Positions 19,679-29,441 of a stretch of 64,000 nt of DNA are shown piece by piece (within the stretch, counting starts at the first letter, position 1; each line of letters begins with the position of its first letter). Made by a program: the position numbers and the translations under genes. Location of the stretch: the NCBI GenBank assembly GCA_001898165.1, contig MKTD01000050.1, positions 41,691 to 105,690 of the forward strand. Direction: 5' to 3'. The stretch is from Bacteroidia bacterium 43-41 (lineage in GTDB: Bacteria; Bacteroidota; Bacteroidia; Bacteroidales; Dysgonomonadaceae). The notes under the pieces are model-generated. The model was not told the DNA's origin, ran no database searches, and worked only from the letters and a program-made list of their open reading frames with translations.

Positions 19679-22396
19679 ATGGAAAAAAAGAGAGTTTACA
19701 CCTTTGGCAACGGACTGGCCGAGGGCCGTGCGGATATGAAGAATCTGCTGGGTGGAAAAGGCGCTAATCTTGCTGAGATGAACCTGATTGGTGTTCCCGT
19801 CCCTCCGGGATTTACCATTACAACCGAAGTGTGTACCGAATACAACCAGCTTGGCAGGGATTATGTGGTAGATGTGTTGAAGCCAGATGTGGAAAAAGCT
19901 ATCGAGAACATCGAAAAACTGATGGGATCTAAGTTCGGTGACAGGGAAAACCCTTGTTTGGTTTCTGTGCGTTCCGGCGCCCGCGTTTCCATGCCCGGTA
20001 TGATGGATACGGTTTTGAATCTCGGCTTGAATGACGATGCCGTTGAAGGGATTGCCAGGAAATCAGGCAACGAACGTTTTGCGTGGGACTCTTATCGTCG
20101 TTTTATACAGATGTATGGCGATGTGGTGTTGGGAATGAAACCGCAAAGCAAGGAGGACATCGACCCGTTCGAAGAGATCATGGAAGAGGTGAAACACGCC
20201 AAAAGGGTGGAGCTCGATAATGATTTAACGGTTGAAGACCTGAAAGAGTTGGTGAAACGCTTTAAGGCTGCCGTGAAAGAACGTACCGGAAGTGATTTTC
20301 CCGAAAGCGCGTGGGAGCAACTATGGGGAGCGGTTTGCGCCGTTTTTGACAGCTGGATGAACGAGCGCGCTATCCTTTACAGGAAAATGAATAATTTCCC
20401 CGAAGAGTGGGGAACCGCCGTTAATGTTCAGGCCATGGTTTACGGGAACATGGGCAAAACATCCGGGACAGGGGTGGCTTTCACCCGCGATGCCGCTACC
20501 GGCGAAGATATTTTTAACGGGGAGTACCTGATTGACGCACAGGGAGAAGATGTGGTGGCAGGCGTACGTACACCGCAGGAAATAACCCTCGAAGGTTCAC
20601 GCCGTTGGGCAAAACTGCAAGGAGTATCGGAAGAGGAACGTGCCGCTAAATTCCCTTCACTCGAAGAGGCCATGCCCGACTGTGCCAAAGAGCTTATCGA
20701 AACGCAACAAAAACTTGAAGACTACTTCAAAGATATGCAAGACCTTGAATTTACCATACAAAACGGTAAGTTATGGTTGTTGCAGACCCGCAGCGGCAAG
20801 CGTACCGGGGCAGCTATGATCAAAATTGCCATCGATATGCTTCATCAGGGGTATATCGACGAAAAAACAGCATTGAAACGCTGTGATCCCGAAAAATTAG
20901 ATGAACTGCTACACCCTGTTTTCGATAAAAAAGCATTGGCTGCAGCTAAACCTGTGACCCACGGGCTTCCCGCATCGCCGGGGGCTGCCGCGGGACAAAT
21001 TGTCTTCCATGCCGACGAAGCCGAAGAGTGGGCAAAAGACGGAAAGAAAGTGATCCTCTGCCGCATTGAGACTTCTCCCGAAGACTTACGCGGTATGGCA
21101 ACCGCACAGGGAATCTTAACTGCCCGCGGGGGGATGACCTCACACGCAGCCGTTGTGGCCCGCGGTATGGGGAAATGTTGCGTGTCGGCTGCGAACGGTG
21201 TAGTCATCAACTACAAGGAAAGAAAAATGACCGTAAACGGAAAAGTGTTCAACGAAGGGGATTGGATTTCATTGGACGGAACAACCGGAAATGTTTACGA
21301 AGGCAAGATCCAGACTCAGGATGCAGAGCTGGGCTCCAATTTTATCGAGTTGATGAAGATCGCCGATAAATATACCCGTATGAACGTAAGGACCAATGCC
21401 GACACACCGCATGACGCAAAAGTGGCGCGTAATTTCGGAGCCACCGGGATCGGTTTATGCCGTACCGAGCACATGTTCTTCGAGGAAGATAAGATCATAC
21501 CCATGCGGGAAATGATTCTGGCCAAAAACGAAGAAGGCCGCCGCAAAGCATTGGAAAAACTGCTGCCGTTACAAAAAAAGGATTTTAAGGGAATTTTTGC
21601 GGCAATGGACGGATATCCCGTGACCGTTCGTTTGCTGGATCCTCCTTTGCACGAATTTGTTCCTCACGATGAAAAAGGACAAATGGAAATGGCGAGAGTA
21701 ATGGACATTTCGTACAGTGATATTCACGAACGTGTGGAGAGCCTGATGGAATCGAATCCGATGCTCGGGCTGCGCGGTTGCCGCCTCGGGAACCTCTATC
21801 CCGAAATTACTGAAATGCAAACCCGTGCCATCATGGAAGCCGCGCTTGAGTTGAAGAGAGAAGGTATCAAGGCTGTTCCCGAAATTATGGTCCCGCTGAC
21901 GGGTATCGTGTATGAGTTCCAGGCTCAGAAAGAGATTATCGAAAGAACCATTCAGCAGGTCTTCAGCGAAAACAGCGATTCTATCGAATACAAGATCGGG
22001 ACAATGATCGAAATTCCCCGTGCTGCCCTCACGGCTCACAAGATCGCCAGGGAAGCCGATTTCTTCTCGTTCGGTACAAACGATTTGACGCAGATGACGT
22101 TCGGTTACAGCCGGGATGACGTTGCTAAGTTCTTGCCGTTGTATATCGATAAAGGTATCCTGAAACAAGATCCGTTTGCGGTACTCGATCAGAACGGAGT
22201 CGGACAATTGGTAAGCATGGCCGTACAAAACGGACGTGCCGTGAAACCGACGCTCAAATGTGGTATCTGCGGCGAACACGGCGGTGAACCTTCATCGGTG
22301 AAATTCTGTCACCGCGTAGGGCTCAACTATGTTTCCTGCTCGCCGTTCCGCGTGCCTATTGCACGTTTGGCCGCAGCTCAGGCAGCTATTGAGTAA
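19679..22396 (+). CDS. ppdK: Pyruvate, phosphate dikinase
   Basis: 905 residues, typical length. It interconverts pyruvate, ATP and Pi with PEP, AMP and PPi. The N-terminal ATP-grasp domain begins GNGLAEGRADMKNLLGGKGANLAEM. The central swivelling domain has the phospho-histidine motif GGMTSHAAVVARG near residue 485. The C-terminal PEP-binding barrel has GLCRTEHMFFE, GLRGCRLG, EIPRAALTAHKIA and catalytic GICGEHGGEP. Stand-alone gene with its own promoter and a strong terminator. Confidence 0.97.
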   Translation: MEKKRVYTFGNGLAEGRADMKNLLGGKGANLAEMNLIGVPVPPGFTITTEVCTEYNQLGRDYVVDVLKPDVEKAIENIEKLMGSKFGDRENPCLVSVRSGARVSMPGMMDTVLNLGLNDDAVEGIARKSGNERFAWDSYRRFIQMYGDVVLGMKPQSKEDIDPFEEIMEEVKHAKRVELDNDLTVEDLKELVKRFKAAVKERTGSDFPESAWEQLWGAVCAVFDSWMNERAILYRKMNNFPEEWGTAVNVQAMVYGNMGKTSGTGVAFTRDAATGEDIFNGEYLIDAQGEDVVAGVRTPQEITLEGSRRWAKLQGVSEEERAAKFPSLEEAMPDCAKELIETQQKLEDYFKDMQDLEFTIQNGKLWLLQTRSGKRTGAAMIKIAIDMLHQGYIDEKTALKRCDPEKLDELLHPVFDKKALAAAKPVTHGLPASPGAAAGQIVFHADEAEEWAKDGKKVILCRIETSPEDLRGMATAQGILTARGGMTSHAAVVARGMGKCCVSAANGVVINYKERKMTVNGKVFNEGDWISLDGTTGNVYEGKIQTQDAELGSNFIELMKIADKYTRMNVRTNADTPHDAKVARNFGATGIGLCRTEHMFFEEDKIIPMREMILAKNEEGRRKALEKLLPLQKKDFKGIFAAMDGYPVTVRLLDPPLHEFVPHDEKGQMEMARVMDISYSDIHERVESLMESNPMLGLRGCRLGNLYPEITEMQTRAIMEAALELKREGIKAVPEIMVPLTGIVYEFQAQKEIIERTIQQVFSENSDSIEYKIGTMIEIPRAALTAHKIAREADFFSFGTNDLTQMTFGYSRDDVAKFLPLYIDKGILKQDPFAVLDQNGVGQLVSMAVQNGRAVKPTLKCGICGEHGGEPSSVKFCHRVGLNYVSCSPFRVPIARLAAAQAAIE

Positions 22397-22419
22397 TACT
22401 TCGGAAGGAAGTAATTCTT

Positions 22420-22453
22420 GTAAAGACGCGATCCATCGCGTCTTTACTTTTTA
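22420..22453 (+). terminator. Perfect-palindrome terminator between ppdK and the SMR gene
   Basis: GTAAAGACGCGA, loop TCCA, TCGCGTCTTTAC: a perfect 12-bp stem followed by TTTTTATT on the plus strand. It lies 23 bases past the ppdK stop and directly after the convergent SMR stop. Only the plus side has a T run, so it terminates ppdK best. Confidence 0.8.
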
Positions 22454-22792
22454 TTGTCTGGACACCAGATTCAGCCCGATAATTGACAAGACCAGGGTAC
22501 AAAGGAAAAAGATCCGCCAGAAGGCAGTGGACTCTCCCAGGAAAAGAATACCGGCCAATACCGTAAACACTGCGCCAATCCCACCCCACACGGCGTATCC
22601 CGTACCTATGGCCACGGCATTTTCGCCGCTTATCGCCTTGAAAAGTAAAAACATACTGATGGAAACGCTGGCCAGAAATGACAGAAACCACATGACGGCC
22701 GTTTTACCGGTGCTTACCGATACTCTTTCCAGACTGAAGGCAAAAACAGCTTCAAACAATCCGCCAACAATAAGAAATATCCAATTCATCAT
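22451..22792 (-). CDS. Small multidrug resistance (SMR) family transporter
   Basis: 113 residues from the tandem ATGATG at 22792/22789 (MMNWIFLIVGGLFEAVFAF); the track start at 22825 would overlap the promoter. Four hydrophobic helices. The essential membrane-embedded Glu is in GGLFEAVF, and GTGYAVWGGIGAV is the SMR signature in helix 3. It works as a dual-topology dimer exporting cationic compounds (EmrE-like) or guanidinium (Gdx-like); I cannot decide between these. Single gene convergent to ppdK. Confidence 0.9.
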   Translation of the reverse strand: MMNWIFLIVGGLFEAVFAFSLERVSVSTGKTAVMWFLSFLASVSISMFLLFKAISGENAVAIGTGYAVWGGIGAVFTVLAGILFLGESTAFWRIFFLCTLVLSIIGLNLVSRQ

Positions 22793-22814
22793 AATTGTAA
22801 AAATGTAAAGGGTG

Positions 22815-22822
22815 CAAATATA
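22815..22822 (-). promoter_or_regulatory. -7 box for the SMR gene
   Basis: Minus-strand TATATTTG, 23-26 bases upstream of the ATGATG start. This argues against the longer N terminus in the ORF track. Confidence 0.55.
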
Positions 22823-22874
22823 CACTTTTTATGTTTTTTCCCGATAAAGCCTTGCTCTATTTAGTAATAAACAC

Positions 22875-22901
22875 TAAATTTGAACGTTAAAAAATAACGT
22901 T
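22875..22901 (+). promoter_or_regulatory. -7 box and adjacent palindrome before the amidohydrolase gene
   Basis: TAAATTTG (22875-22882) is directly followed by AACGTTA (22883-22889) and its exact inverse TAACGTT (22895-22901) over five A. The palindrome would cover the transcription start, a usual place for a repressor site or a small leader hairpin. Confidence 0.45.
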
Positions 22902-22956
22902 ACGAATTCCGTCAAAATAGAACTATTCAATCAATCAGACAAATACTCCCGTTTAA

Positions 22957-24030
22957 ATGAAAGTATTATTGATAATTTTTTCTTGTTTGGCTTTGTCCGT
23001 CTCCTGTCAAAAAAAAATGGAATATTACAACAACAGTGATTTTAAATCCGTGAAAAAGGTGGATGCGCACCTGCACATCAATACGGAAGATGCCCGGTAC
23101 CTGGAATTTGCTGCCCTGCAAAACTTCAGCATACTTTCTCCAAACGTCGATGCCGGAACACCTGTCGAAAAGCAGTTAAGTATTGCCGCGGCACATCGGC
23201 GGAATTACCCCGGAAACTTTGCTTTCCTGGGAACGTTCACGACAGATAGTTTTGGTACCGCCGGTTTTGTCCAAAACGTGATCGGCCAGATTGACCGTGC
23301 CGTTGAGCAGGGCGCTTCCGGAGTCAAGATCTGGAAAAACATCGGAATGACCCTGAAGGACAGTAACAACAGGTACGTCATGGCGGATGATCCGGCCTTC
23401 GACCCCATATTTCAATACCTGACGGACAAAAAAATACCCTTGATGGCTCATTTGGGCGAACCGCGCAACTGTTGGCTCCCGTTGGAACAGATGACCGATT
23501 CCGGTGATTACAGTTACTTCAGGAGTCACCCCGAATACCACATGTTGCTGCACCCCGAAGCGCCGTCTTATGAAGATCAGATCAATGCCCGCGATAATGT
23601 ACTGAAAAAGTTTCCGGGTCTCACTTTTGTGGCGTCTCATATCGCCAGCTTGGAGTGGAACTTGGATGAGGTTGCCAAAAGGCTTGATCTCTATCCGTCG
23701 ATGAGTATCGACTTATCGGCACGAATTGCGCACGTTCAGCGCCAATCGATTGCCGACTATGAAAAAGTACGCGATTTTTTTATCCGGTATCAGGATCGGA
23801 TTTTATACGGCATTGATATCACGATTAGCGAAGGCGGTGACCGTTTCGATGCTGTTTCGTCGGAGATGCTCCGGAAGTGGAAATCAGACTGGGCATACCT
23901 GGCAACCGATTCCACGCAGGTTATAGAGAATATAAGCGGCGACATCAGGGGCCTTCACTTGCCCAGAACTGTGATCGACAAGGTATATTATGAAAATGTG
24001 AACCGTCATTTCAACGCTTTTAAGAAATAA
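22957..24030 (+). CDS. Amidohydrolase-family lipoprotein
   Basis: 357 residues. Lipobox at SVSC (Cys17) after a short signal, so it is exported and lipid-anchored. The mature part is an amidohydrolase-2-type TIM barrel with metal-binding DAHLH near residue 39, MAHLGE, VASHIAS and a late GIDIT aspartate. Such enzymes hydrolyse or decarboxylate small ring or amide substrates; the substrate is unknown. Monocistronic by spacing, with its own promoter. The following 182 bases (24031-24212) hold no gene. Confidence 0.82.
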   Translation: MKVLLIIFSCLALSVSCQKKMEYYNNSDFKSVKKVDAHLHINTEDARYLEFAALQNFSILSPNVDAGTPVEKQLSIAAAHRRNYPGNFAFLGTFTTDSFGTAGFVQNVIGQIDRAVEQGASGVKIWKNIGMTLKDSNNRYVMADDPAFDPIFQYLTDKKIPLMAHLGEPRNCWLPLEQMTDSGDYSYFRSHPEYHMLLHPEAPSYEDQINARDNVLKKFPGLTFVASHIASLEWNLDEVAKRLDLYPSMSIDLSARIAHVQRQSIADYEKVRDFFIRYQDRILYGIDITISEGGDRFDAVSSEMLRKWKSDWAYLATDSTQVIENISGDIRGLHLPRTVIDKVYYENVNRHFNAFKK

Positions 24031-24212
24031 ACCGGATAGTATCTGGCGGTCAGTTCGTGAGTGGGCAATCCCGCACAACGGCATTGCTTTGCCTTGTGGA
24101 TTTCCTGAGGCAGCAACTGCTAAATGTTTTTGTATCTTTTAATAATTGATTTGTTGCCCGATAATTTTATTATAATTACTTTTACACTCAACTTTTCAAA
24201 AACCTGTCAAAG

Positions 24213-25583
24213 ATGAAATTTTCTGCAAAAATACTATTATCGCTTGTCGTTTTTACGTTGATGGTGAATAGTGCCATTTCTCAAAATAACATTATCGATG
24301 AGATTGTCTGGGTGGTGGGCGACGAAGCCATACTTAAATCGGAAGTGGAGGAATACCGAAAGGATATACAGATGCAAAACCAGCGTATCGAGGGAGACCC
24401 TTATTGCTTTATCCCTGAACAGATGGCCATAAATAAACTGTTCCTCGACCAGGCAAAACTCGATAGTATTGAAGTAAAGGACGCTAACGTAAACCGGATG
24501 CTGGAATATTATATGAACGAGTATATCGCCTCTTCGGGATCGGCGGAAAAGCTGGAAGAGTATTTTGGTAAAAGTTTGAAAAGCATTCGCGAAGACCTTC
24601 GTGCCCAGTTGCGTGAACAACAATTGATCCAAGGTGTGCAACAAAAACATTTTGAGAATGTTTCACTCACCCCTTCCGAAATCAGGAAATTTTACAACGC
24701 CATTCCGCAGGATAGTTTGCCGTTTATTCCAACCACCATGGAAGTGCAAATAATAACCGTTGAACCCGAAGTGCCGCTAAAAGAGATAGATGCGGTGAAA
24801 AACAAGCTGCGTGAATATACGGAGGAGATTAATTCAGGGAAGAGCTCGTTTTCCACACTGGCTTTGTTGTATTCGGAAGATCCCGGGTCGGCGCTCAAGG
24901 GCGGTGAAATGGATTTTCAAACGAGAGCGCAACTTGTTCCTGAGTTTTCGAATGTGGCGTTTGCACTGAACGACCCGACCAAAGTGTCAAATATTGTTGA
25001 AACAGAATATGGATATCACATTATTCAACTTATCGAAAGGAGAGGGGATATGGGTAAATTCCGCCATATCTTGCTGAAGCCGAAAGTGCCACAAGAGGAA
25101 CTGGATACGGCTCTCGTTAGGCTCGATTCCATCAGGAACGGGATTGTGAGCAAGAAAATCTCTTTCGACGAAGCGGCCACTTTCCTGTCGGCCGATAAAG
25201 ATACCCGGAACAACAAAGGCATTATGGTCAACAACCGGCCTAACTCGCACAATTTGGGAACCCCCCGTTTCCAGTTAAGCGAACTCAATCAGGATATCGC
25301 CAAGGTGGCGGGTGAAATGAAGGTGGGCGAATTATCGAAACCCTTTTTGATGGTTACCGATAAGGGCAAGCAAGTGGCGGCCATGGTGAAAGTCGCTAAT
25401 CGGAACGACGGACATAAAGCCAACATCAACAACGATTACCAAATCATCAAGCAGATGGCTGAAAATGCTCGCCGTCAAGAGCTTACAGATGACTGGCTCC
25501 AGAAGAAAATAGAAACGATCTATGTCAGGATTGATCCCCAGTGGAAAGGTTGTGATTTCAAGTATAAAGGCTGGTTGAAGTAG
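24213..25583 (+). CDS. Periplasmic peptidyl-prolyl isomerase, SurA-like
   Basis: 456 residues with a Sec signal (MKFSAKILLSLVVFTLMVNSAISQ). A SurA-N-like helical segment (IIDEIVWVVGDEAILKSEVEEY) is followed by a clear parvulin domain (about 175-275: STLALLYSEDPGSALKGGEMDF, EYGYHIIQLIERR) and a second, more degenerate one. It should chaperone outer-membrane proteins in the periplasm. It opens a run with the OstA-like gene 13 bases downstream, consistent with an envelope-biogenesis unit. Confidence 0.9.
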   Translation: MKFSAKILLSLVVFTLMVNSAISQNNIIDEIVWVVGDEAILKSEVEEYRKDIQMQNQRIEGDPYCFIPEQMAINKLFLDQAKLDSIEVKDANVNRMLEYYMNEYIASSGSAEKLEEYFGKSLKSIREDLRAQLREQQLIQGVQQKHFENVSLTPSEIRKFYNAIPQDSLPFIPTTMEVQIITVEPEVPLKEIDAVKNKLREYTEEINSGKSSFSTLALLYSEDPGSALKGGEMDFQTRAQLVPEFSNVAFALNDPTKVSNIVETEYGYHIIQLIERRGDMGKFRHILLKPKVPQEELDTALVRLDSIRNGIVSKKISFDEAATFLSADKDTRNNKGIMVNNRPNSHNLGTPRFQLSELNQDIAKVAGEMKVGELSKPFLMVTDKGKQVAAMVKVANRNDGHKANINNDYQIIKQMAENARRQELTDDWLQKKIETIYVRIDPQWKGCDFKYKGWLK

Positions 25584-25596
25584 CGGGCCCCGACAA

Positions 25597-27216
25597 ATGA
25601 AAAAAATAAGTCCACATCTGAAGTCTGCAAGCATACTCTTTTTGAGTGTGCTTTTTGTACTTATGCTGTCGGCCCGCCCGCAACAACCTCCGCCCGTTAA
25701 CCCAAACGTCAAGATTGTCGAGTTGAAGAAAGCAGACATGCTTTATAAACGAGAAAACTCCGATGCCCAAGTCTTAAAAGACAATGTGGTCTTATATCAC
25801 GAAGGTGCTTTTATGTATTGCGACAGTGCTTACCTATTTGAAAAAACAAACTCTTTCGAAGCTTTTAGCAATGTCCGGATGGAGCAGGGCGATACCATCT
25901 TCGTGTATGGCGATTACCTGTATTACGACGGAAACACCCGCCTTGCACGCCTTCGCGACAATATCCGCATGGAAGATAAACAGGTTACGCTTTTTACCGA
26001 CAGCCTGAACTACGATCGTATGGCAAACCTGGGGTATTACTTTGACGGGGGAATGCTGGTGGATGAAAAAAATGAACTGACCTCCTTTTGGGGACAATAT
26101 GACCCGGTAAGCAAAGACGCCCTGTTCAGCGACAGCGTGAAACTTGTAAATGAAGATTACACCATATACGCCGATACGTTAAAATACAATACGGAGAACA
26201 AGGTTGCCGATATCCTTGGTCCATCGACCATTGTGTCGGACAGCGGGTTTATCAAAACTTCACGCGGATGGTACAACACCGTCACAGACGATACACGGCT
26301 GTTTGACCGTTCTGAAATTTATAGCAGTGACAGTACAAAAATGCTTGTGGGAGATACCGTTTTCTACAATCGCATAACCGGATTGGGAGAGGTCTTCGGC
26401 AATATGTACTTGGAGGATTTTAAACAGAAGGCCATCTTACGCGGGAACTACGGGATTTATAACGAGAAAACCGAATACGGAATGGCCACTGACTCGGCTT
26501 ACGCTGTTGATTATTCACAAAAAGACAGTCTTTTTCTGCACGGAGACACGTTGAAAATGTTTGCCGATTCCATTTATAAAGACATCAAGGCGTATTACAA
26601 CGTCCGGTTTTATCGGGACGACATCCAGGGTGTTTGCGATTCCATGAACTACGTTCAGAGAGATTCCATTTTGTACCTTCTCGGCAATCCGGTTATTTGG
26701 AACAAAAGCAATCAGATTCTCGGAAATCGCATCGATATTTATGTGAACGACAGCACTATCAACAAAGCGCATGTAAGGGATTATGCCCTCGCCATCCAGG
26801 ACAGGCAAACCGCGGGACAGTACAACCAGATAAGCGGAAGGGATTTGAAGGCTTTTTTTGAAGAAGGTGAGCTCAGGCACGTTCTGGTGGAGGGAAATGC
26901 CGAGTCGCTCTATTATCTGGCTGAAGAAGATAGCGCGCATACCATTATCGGGCTGAACAAAACCGAGAGCGCGTACCTGTCCATGGATTTCTTAGACGAT
27001 GAATTACAAAAACTGAAACTTTGGTCGGCTACACAAGCGGTAACTACTCCATTGAGCCAGTTGAAATCGGAAGAATCGAAATTAAAAGGATTTATGTGGC
27101 TCGACTACCTGAGGCCGAGCTACGGAATGGATATCTTCCGGCGCAACCAACGCCAGGGCTCCGATAGCGAGGTGAAGGCGCCGAGAAGATTCTCACGGGA
27201 TGATGCGGTTGAATAA
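25597..27216 (+). CDS. OstA-like (LptA-family) protein
   Basis: 539 residues with an N-terminal signal. The body is made of repeated beta strands with the pattern of the OstA/LptA jelly-roll (DNVVLYHEGAFMYCDSAYLFEKT, YGDYLYYDGNTRLARLRDNIRMED, LFTDSLNYDR and similar repeats). LptA proteins bridge the periplasm for LPS transport; this long Bacteroidetes form is annotated OstA-like. Its neighbour SurA is an outer-membrane chaperone. Role in LPS transport is inferred from the fold pattern. Confidence 0.85.
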   Translation: MKKISPHLKSASILFLSVLFVLMLSARPQQPPPVNPNVKIVELKKADMLYKRENSDAQVLKDNVVLYHEGAFMYCDSAYLFEKTNSFEAFSNVRMEQGDTIFVYGDYLYYDGNTRLARLRDNIRMEDKQVTLFTDSLNYDRMANLGYYFDGGMLVDEKNELTSFWGQYDPVSKDALFSDSVKLVNEDYTIYADTLKYNTENKVADILGPSTIVSDSGFIKTSRGWYNTVTDDTRLFDRSEIYSSDSTKMLVGDTVFYNRITGLGEVFGNMYLEDFKQKAILRGNYGIYNEKTEYGMATDSAYAVDYSQKDSLFLHGDTLKMFADSIYKDIKAYYNVRFYRDDIQGVCDSMNYVQRDSILYLLGNPVIWNKSNQILGNRIDIYVNDSTINKAHVRDYALAIQDRQTAGQYNQISGRDLKAFFEEGELRHVLVEGNAESLYYLAEEDSAHTIIGLNKTESAYLSMDFLDDELQKLKLWSATQAVTTPLSQLKSEESKLKGFMWLDYLRPSYGMDIFRRNQRQGSDSEVKAPRRFSRDDAVE

Positions 27217-27250
27217 TTTTTAATTTTGCGTAACAATAAAATTTACAGCT

Positions 27251-27589
27251 ATGGGAATGTTCTTTTTTTACAACAATAAAAAACCTCGGAAATTTAGTCA
27301 TTCGCCCATTCTTTATGATCCGGAGAAGGAAGAACGGAAAGAACAGATGGAAAAAAGAATCCGGAGGATCAGGGAAGAGGTAGCCAGAGAAGAGGGCAGG
27401 ACAATCGAAACTCCGCAAGAGACCGGGAAAACCGATTTTGGCGAAGAGTTTCTTTCACAGACCAAGTATTTGAAACGCAGAAAAGAAAAAGAGAAAGAGG
27501 GTAACAGGTCGTTTTTTACCAACAACGTCACTATCGTTTTGTTGATAATCGTGTTGCTCGCCATTTTCTATTTTGTGTTTCTGAGCTAA
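27251..27589 (+). CDS. Small membrane protein with charged N-terminal helix
   Basis: 112 residues. A basic and acidic helical stretch (DPEKEERKEQMEKRIRRIREEVAREEG) fills the first two thirds, and one strongly hydrophobic helix (TIVLLIIVLLAIFYFVFLS) ends the protein, predicting a C-terminally anchored membrane protein with a cytoplasmic coiled coil. I do not recognise a named family; similar small proteins lie before mutL in related genomes. It is spaced 34 bases after the OstA-like gene and 17 before mutL, so co-transcription is likely. Confidence 0.7.
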   Translation: MGMFFFYNNKKPRKFSHSPILYDPEKEERKEQMEKRIRRIREEVAREEGRTIETPQETGKTDFGEEFLSQTKYLKRRKEKEKEGNRSFFTNNVTIVLLIIVLLAIFYFVFLS

Positions 27590-27606
27590 CCGCTACAATA
27601 AAAGAA

Positions 27607-29430
27607 ATGACGGATATAATTCATCTGTTGCCGGATTCCATTGCCAATCAGATTGCCGCCGGTGAGGTTATTCAACGGCCTGCTTCGGTAGTGAAAGAAT
27701 TGGTGGAGAACTCGCTCGATGCCGATGCCAGGCATATCCACATCATCATAACGGATGCCGGACGAACACTTGTTCAGGTCATTGATGATGGCAAAGGGAT
27801 GAGTGCGACCGATGCCCGGATGTCGTTTGAACGTCACGCTACGTCGAAGATTAAAACCACCGGCGATCTGTTTGCTTTATATACCCGCGGGTTCCGTGGT
27901 GAAGCGCTTGCTTCCGTTGCGGCCATCGCGCAGGTGGAGCTTAAGACCCGGCGTGCGGAAGACGAGATGGGGACATTATTGAAAATTGCCGGGTCGAAGG
28001 TAGAAAGTCAGGAGGCCGCTTTTTGTGCCGTAGGGACTACTATTTCCGTGAAGAATATTTTCTTTAATGTGCCGGCCCGCCGCAAATTTCTGAAATCGAA
28101 CGAGACCGAACGACGGAATATTTTCACGGAAATAGAGCGTATTGCGCTTGTGAACCCGGCTATCGAGTTTACGGTTATCGAAAACGATGTGCAAACGATG
28201 CATCTGCCGCCTGCCAATCTGCGTCAACGCATCGTACAAATGCAAGGGAAAGGCATCAATCAGCAGCTTATCGAAATAAACGAAGAGACTACACTGGCAA
28301 AAATTCACGGATATATTTCAACGCCTCAGTTTGCTAAAAAGGGCAGAACCAGCCAGTTCTTTTTCGTAAACAACCGTTATATCCGCCATCCGTTTTTTCA
28401 CAAGGCCGTAATGACAGCTTATGAGCCTTTGATCTCGGCGGCCGAAAATCCCAATTATTTCATCTGTTTCGAGGTGGAACCGGATACCATAGATGTGAAT
28501 ATCCATCCCACGAAGACCGAAGTGAAGTTCGAGAATGAACGTACCCTGTGGCAAATCCTGATGGTGACGGTAAAAGAGTCGCTCGGCAAGTTCAATGCCA
28601 TTCCCAGCATTGATTTTGATACGGCCGATGCACCCGATATTCCAATTTTTGACCCGTCAAAACCTGCCTCGATGCCAAAAGTAAGTGTCAATCCCGACTA
28701 CAACCCTTTTCAGGCTTCACACGGCGATGGCAGTAGGGCTTCGAGGCCCCGGCTCGATTGGGAGCAACTGTACAAAGGTTTTGAAAATGAGGGGAAAGAA
28801 ACATCCGTTTCACCTGATCCGAACGCTGCTCTTTTTCAAGCCGGCCATTCGTCCTCTCTTACCTCTCCAAAGCATTATCAATACAAGCAGAAATATATCC
28901 TCACATCGGTAAAATCGGGTTTGATGATTATTGACCAGCATCGGTCACATGTACGTATTCTTTTCGATAAGTACCTTTCACAAATAACAGACAGAAAAGG
29001 CATTTCTCAGCGTGTGTTGTTTCCTGAAATGATCGAACTGACATCGTCCGAAGCTTCTTCTTTGTCCGAGATTATGGAAGATATGGAGGCTTTGGGCTTC
29101 GAACTGAGCGATTTGGGCAACAATACTTTTGCCATTCAGGGAGTCCCGTCGGAATTGCAAAACATTGATGCTGTTGCGTTGGTGCGCTCAATGATTGATA
29201 AGAACATAGAAACCGGCTGCAACATACAAGAAGAAGTACACGAGTCGCTGGCGTTGTCAATGGCGAACTTTACGGCAATTCCCGTTGGAAAATTACTTTC
29301 GGAAGAAGAGATGCAGCTGATGGTCAATCAACTGTTTGCTTGCCAGTCGCCCAATCACACTCCCGATGGAAAAGCAATCATAACAGTTATTTCTGATGAC
29401 GAGATGGATAATAAATTGAAATCATTTTAA
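27607..29430 (+). CDS. mutL: DNA mismatch repair protein MutL
   Basis: 607 residues. GHKL ATPase motifs: ELVENSLDADA, VIDDGKGMS, RHATSKI and TRGFRGEALASVAAIA. The C-terminal dimerization domain contains IDQHRSHVRILFDKYL, the position of the DQHAxxExxxxE endonuclease motif, but the glutamate is missing here. The later SPNHTPDGKA region is the usual CPHGRP position and is also altered. It couples MutS mismatch recognition to repair. Fourth gene in the surA-ostA-small membrane protein-mutL run. Confidence 0.95.
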   Translation: MTDIIHLLPDSIANQIAAGEVIQRPASVVKELVENSLDADARHIHIIITDAGRTLVQVIDDGKGMSATDARMSFERHATSKIKTTGDLFALYTRGFRGEALASVAAIAQVELKTRRAEDEMGTLLKIAGSKVESQEAAFCAVGTTISVKNIFFNVPARRKFLKSNETERRNIFTEIERIALVNPAIEFTVIENDVQTMHLPPANLRQRIVQMQGKGINQQLIEINEETTLAKIHGYISTPQFAKKGRTSQFFFVNNRYIRHPFFHKAVMTAYEPLISAAENPNYFICFEVEPDTIDVNIHPTKTEVKFENERTLWQILMVTVKESLGKFNAIPSIDFDTADAPDIPIFDPSKPASMPKVSVNPDYNPFQASHGDGSRASRPRLDWEQLYKGFENEGKETSVSPDPNAALFQAGHSSSLTSPKHYQYKQKYILTSVKSGLMIIDQHRSHVRILFDKYLSQITDRKGISQRVLFPEMIELTSSEASSLSEIMEDMEALGFELSDLGNNTFAIQGVPSELQNIDAVALVRSMIDKNIETGCNIQEEVHESLALSMANFTAIPVGKLLSEEEMQLMVNQLFACQSPNHTPDGKAIITVISDDEMDNKLKSF

Positions 29431-29441
29431 TTTTTTAACTT

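Noticed and set aside
21569-22279. 236-aa minus-strand ORF
   Set aside because: Antisense shadow of ppdK with no protein-family features.
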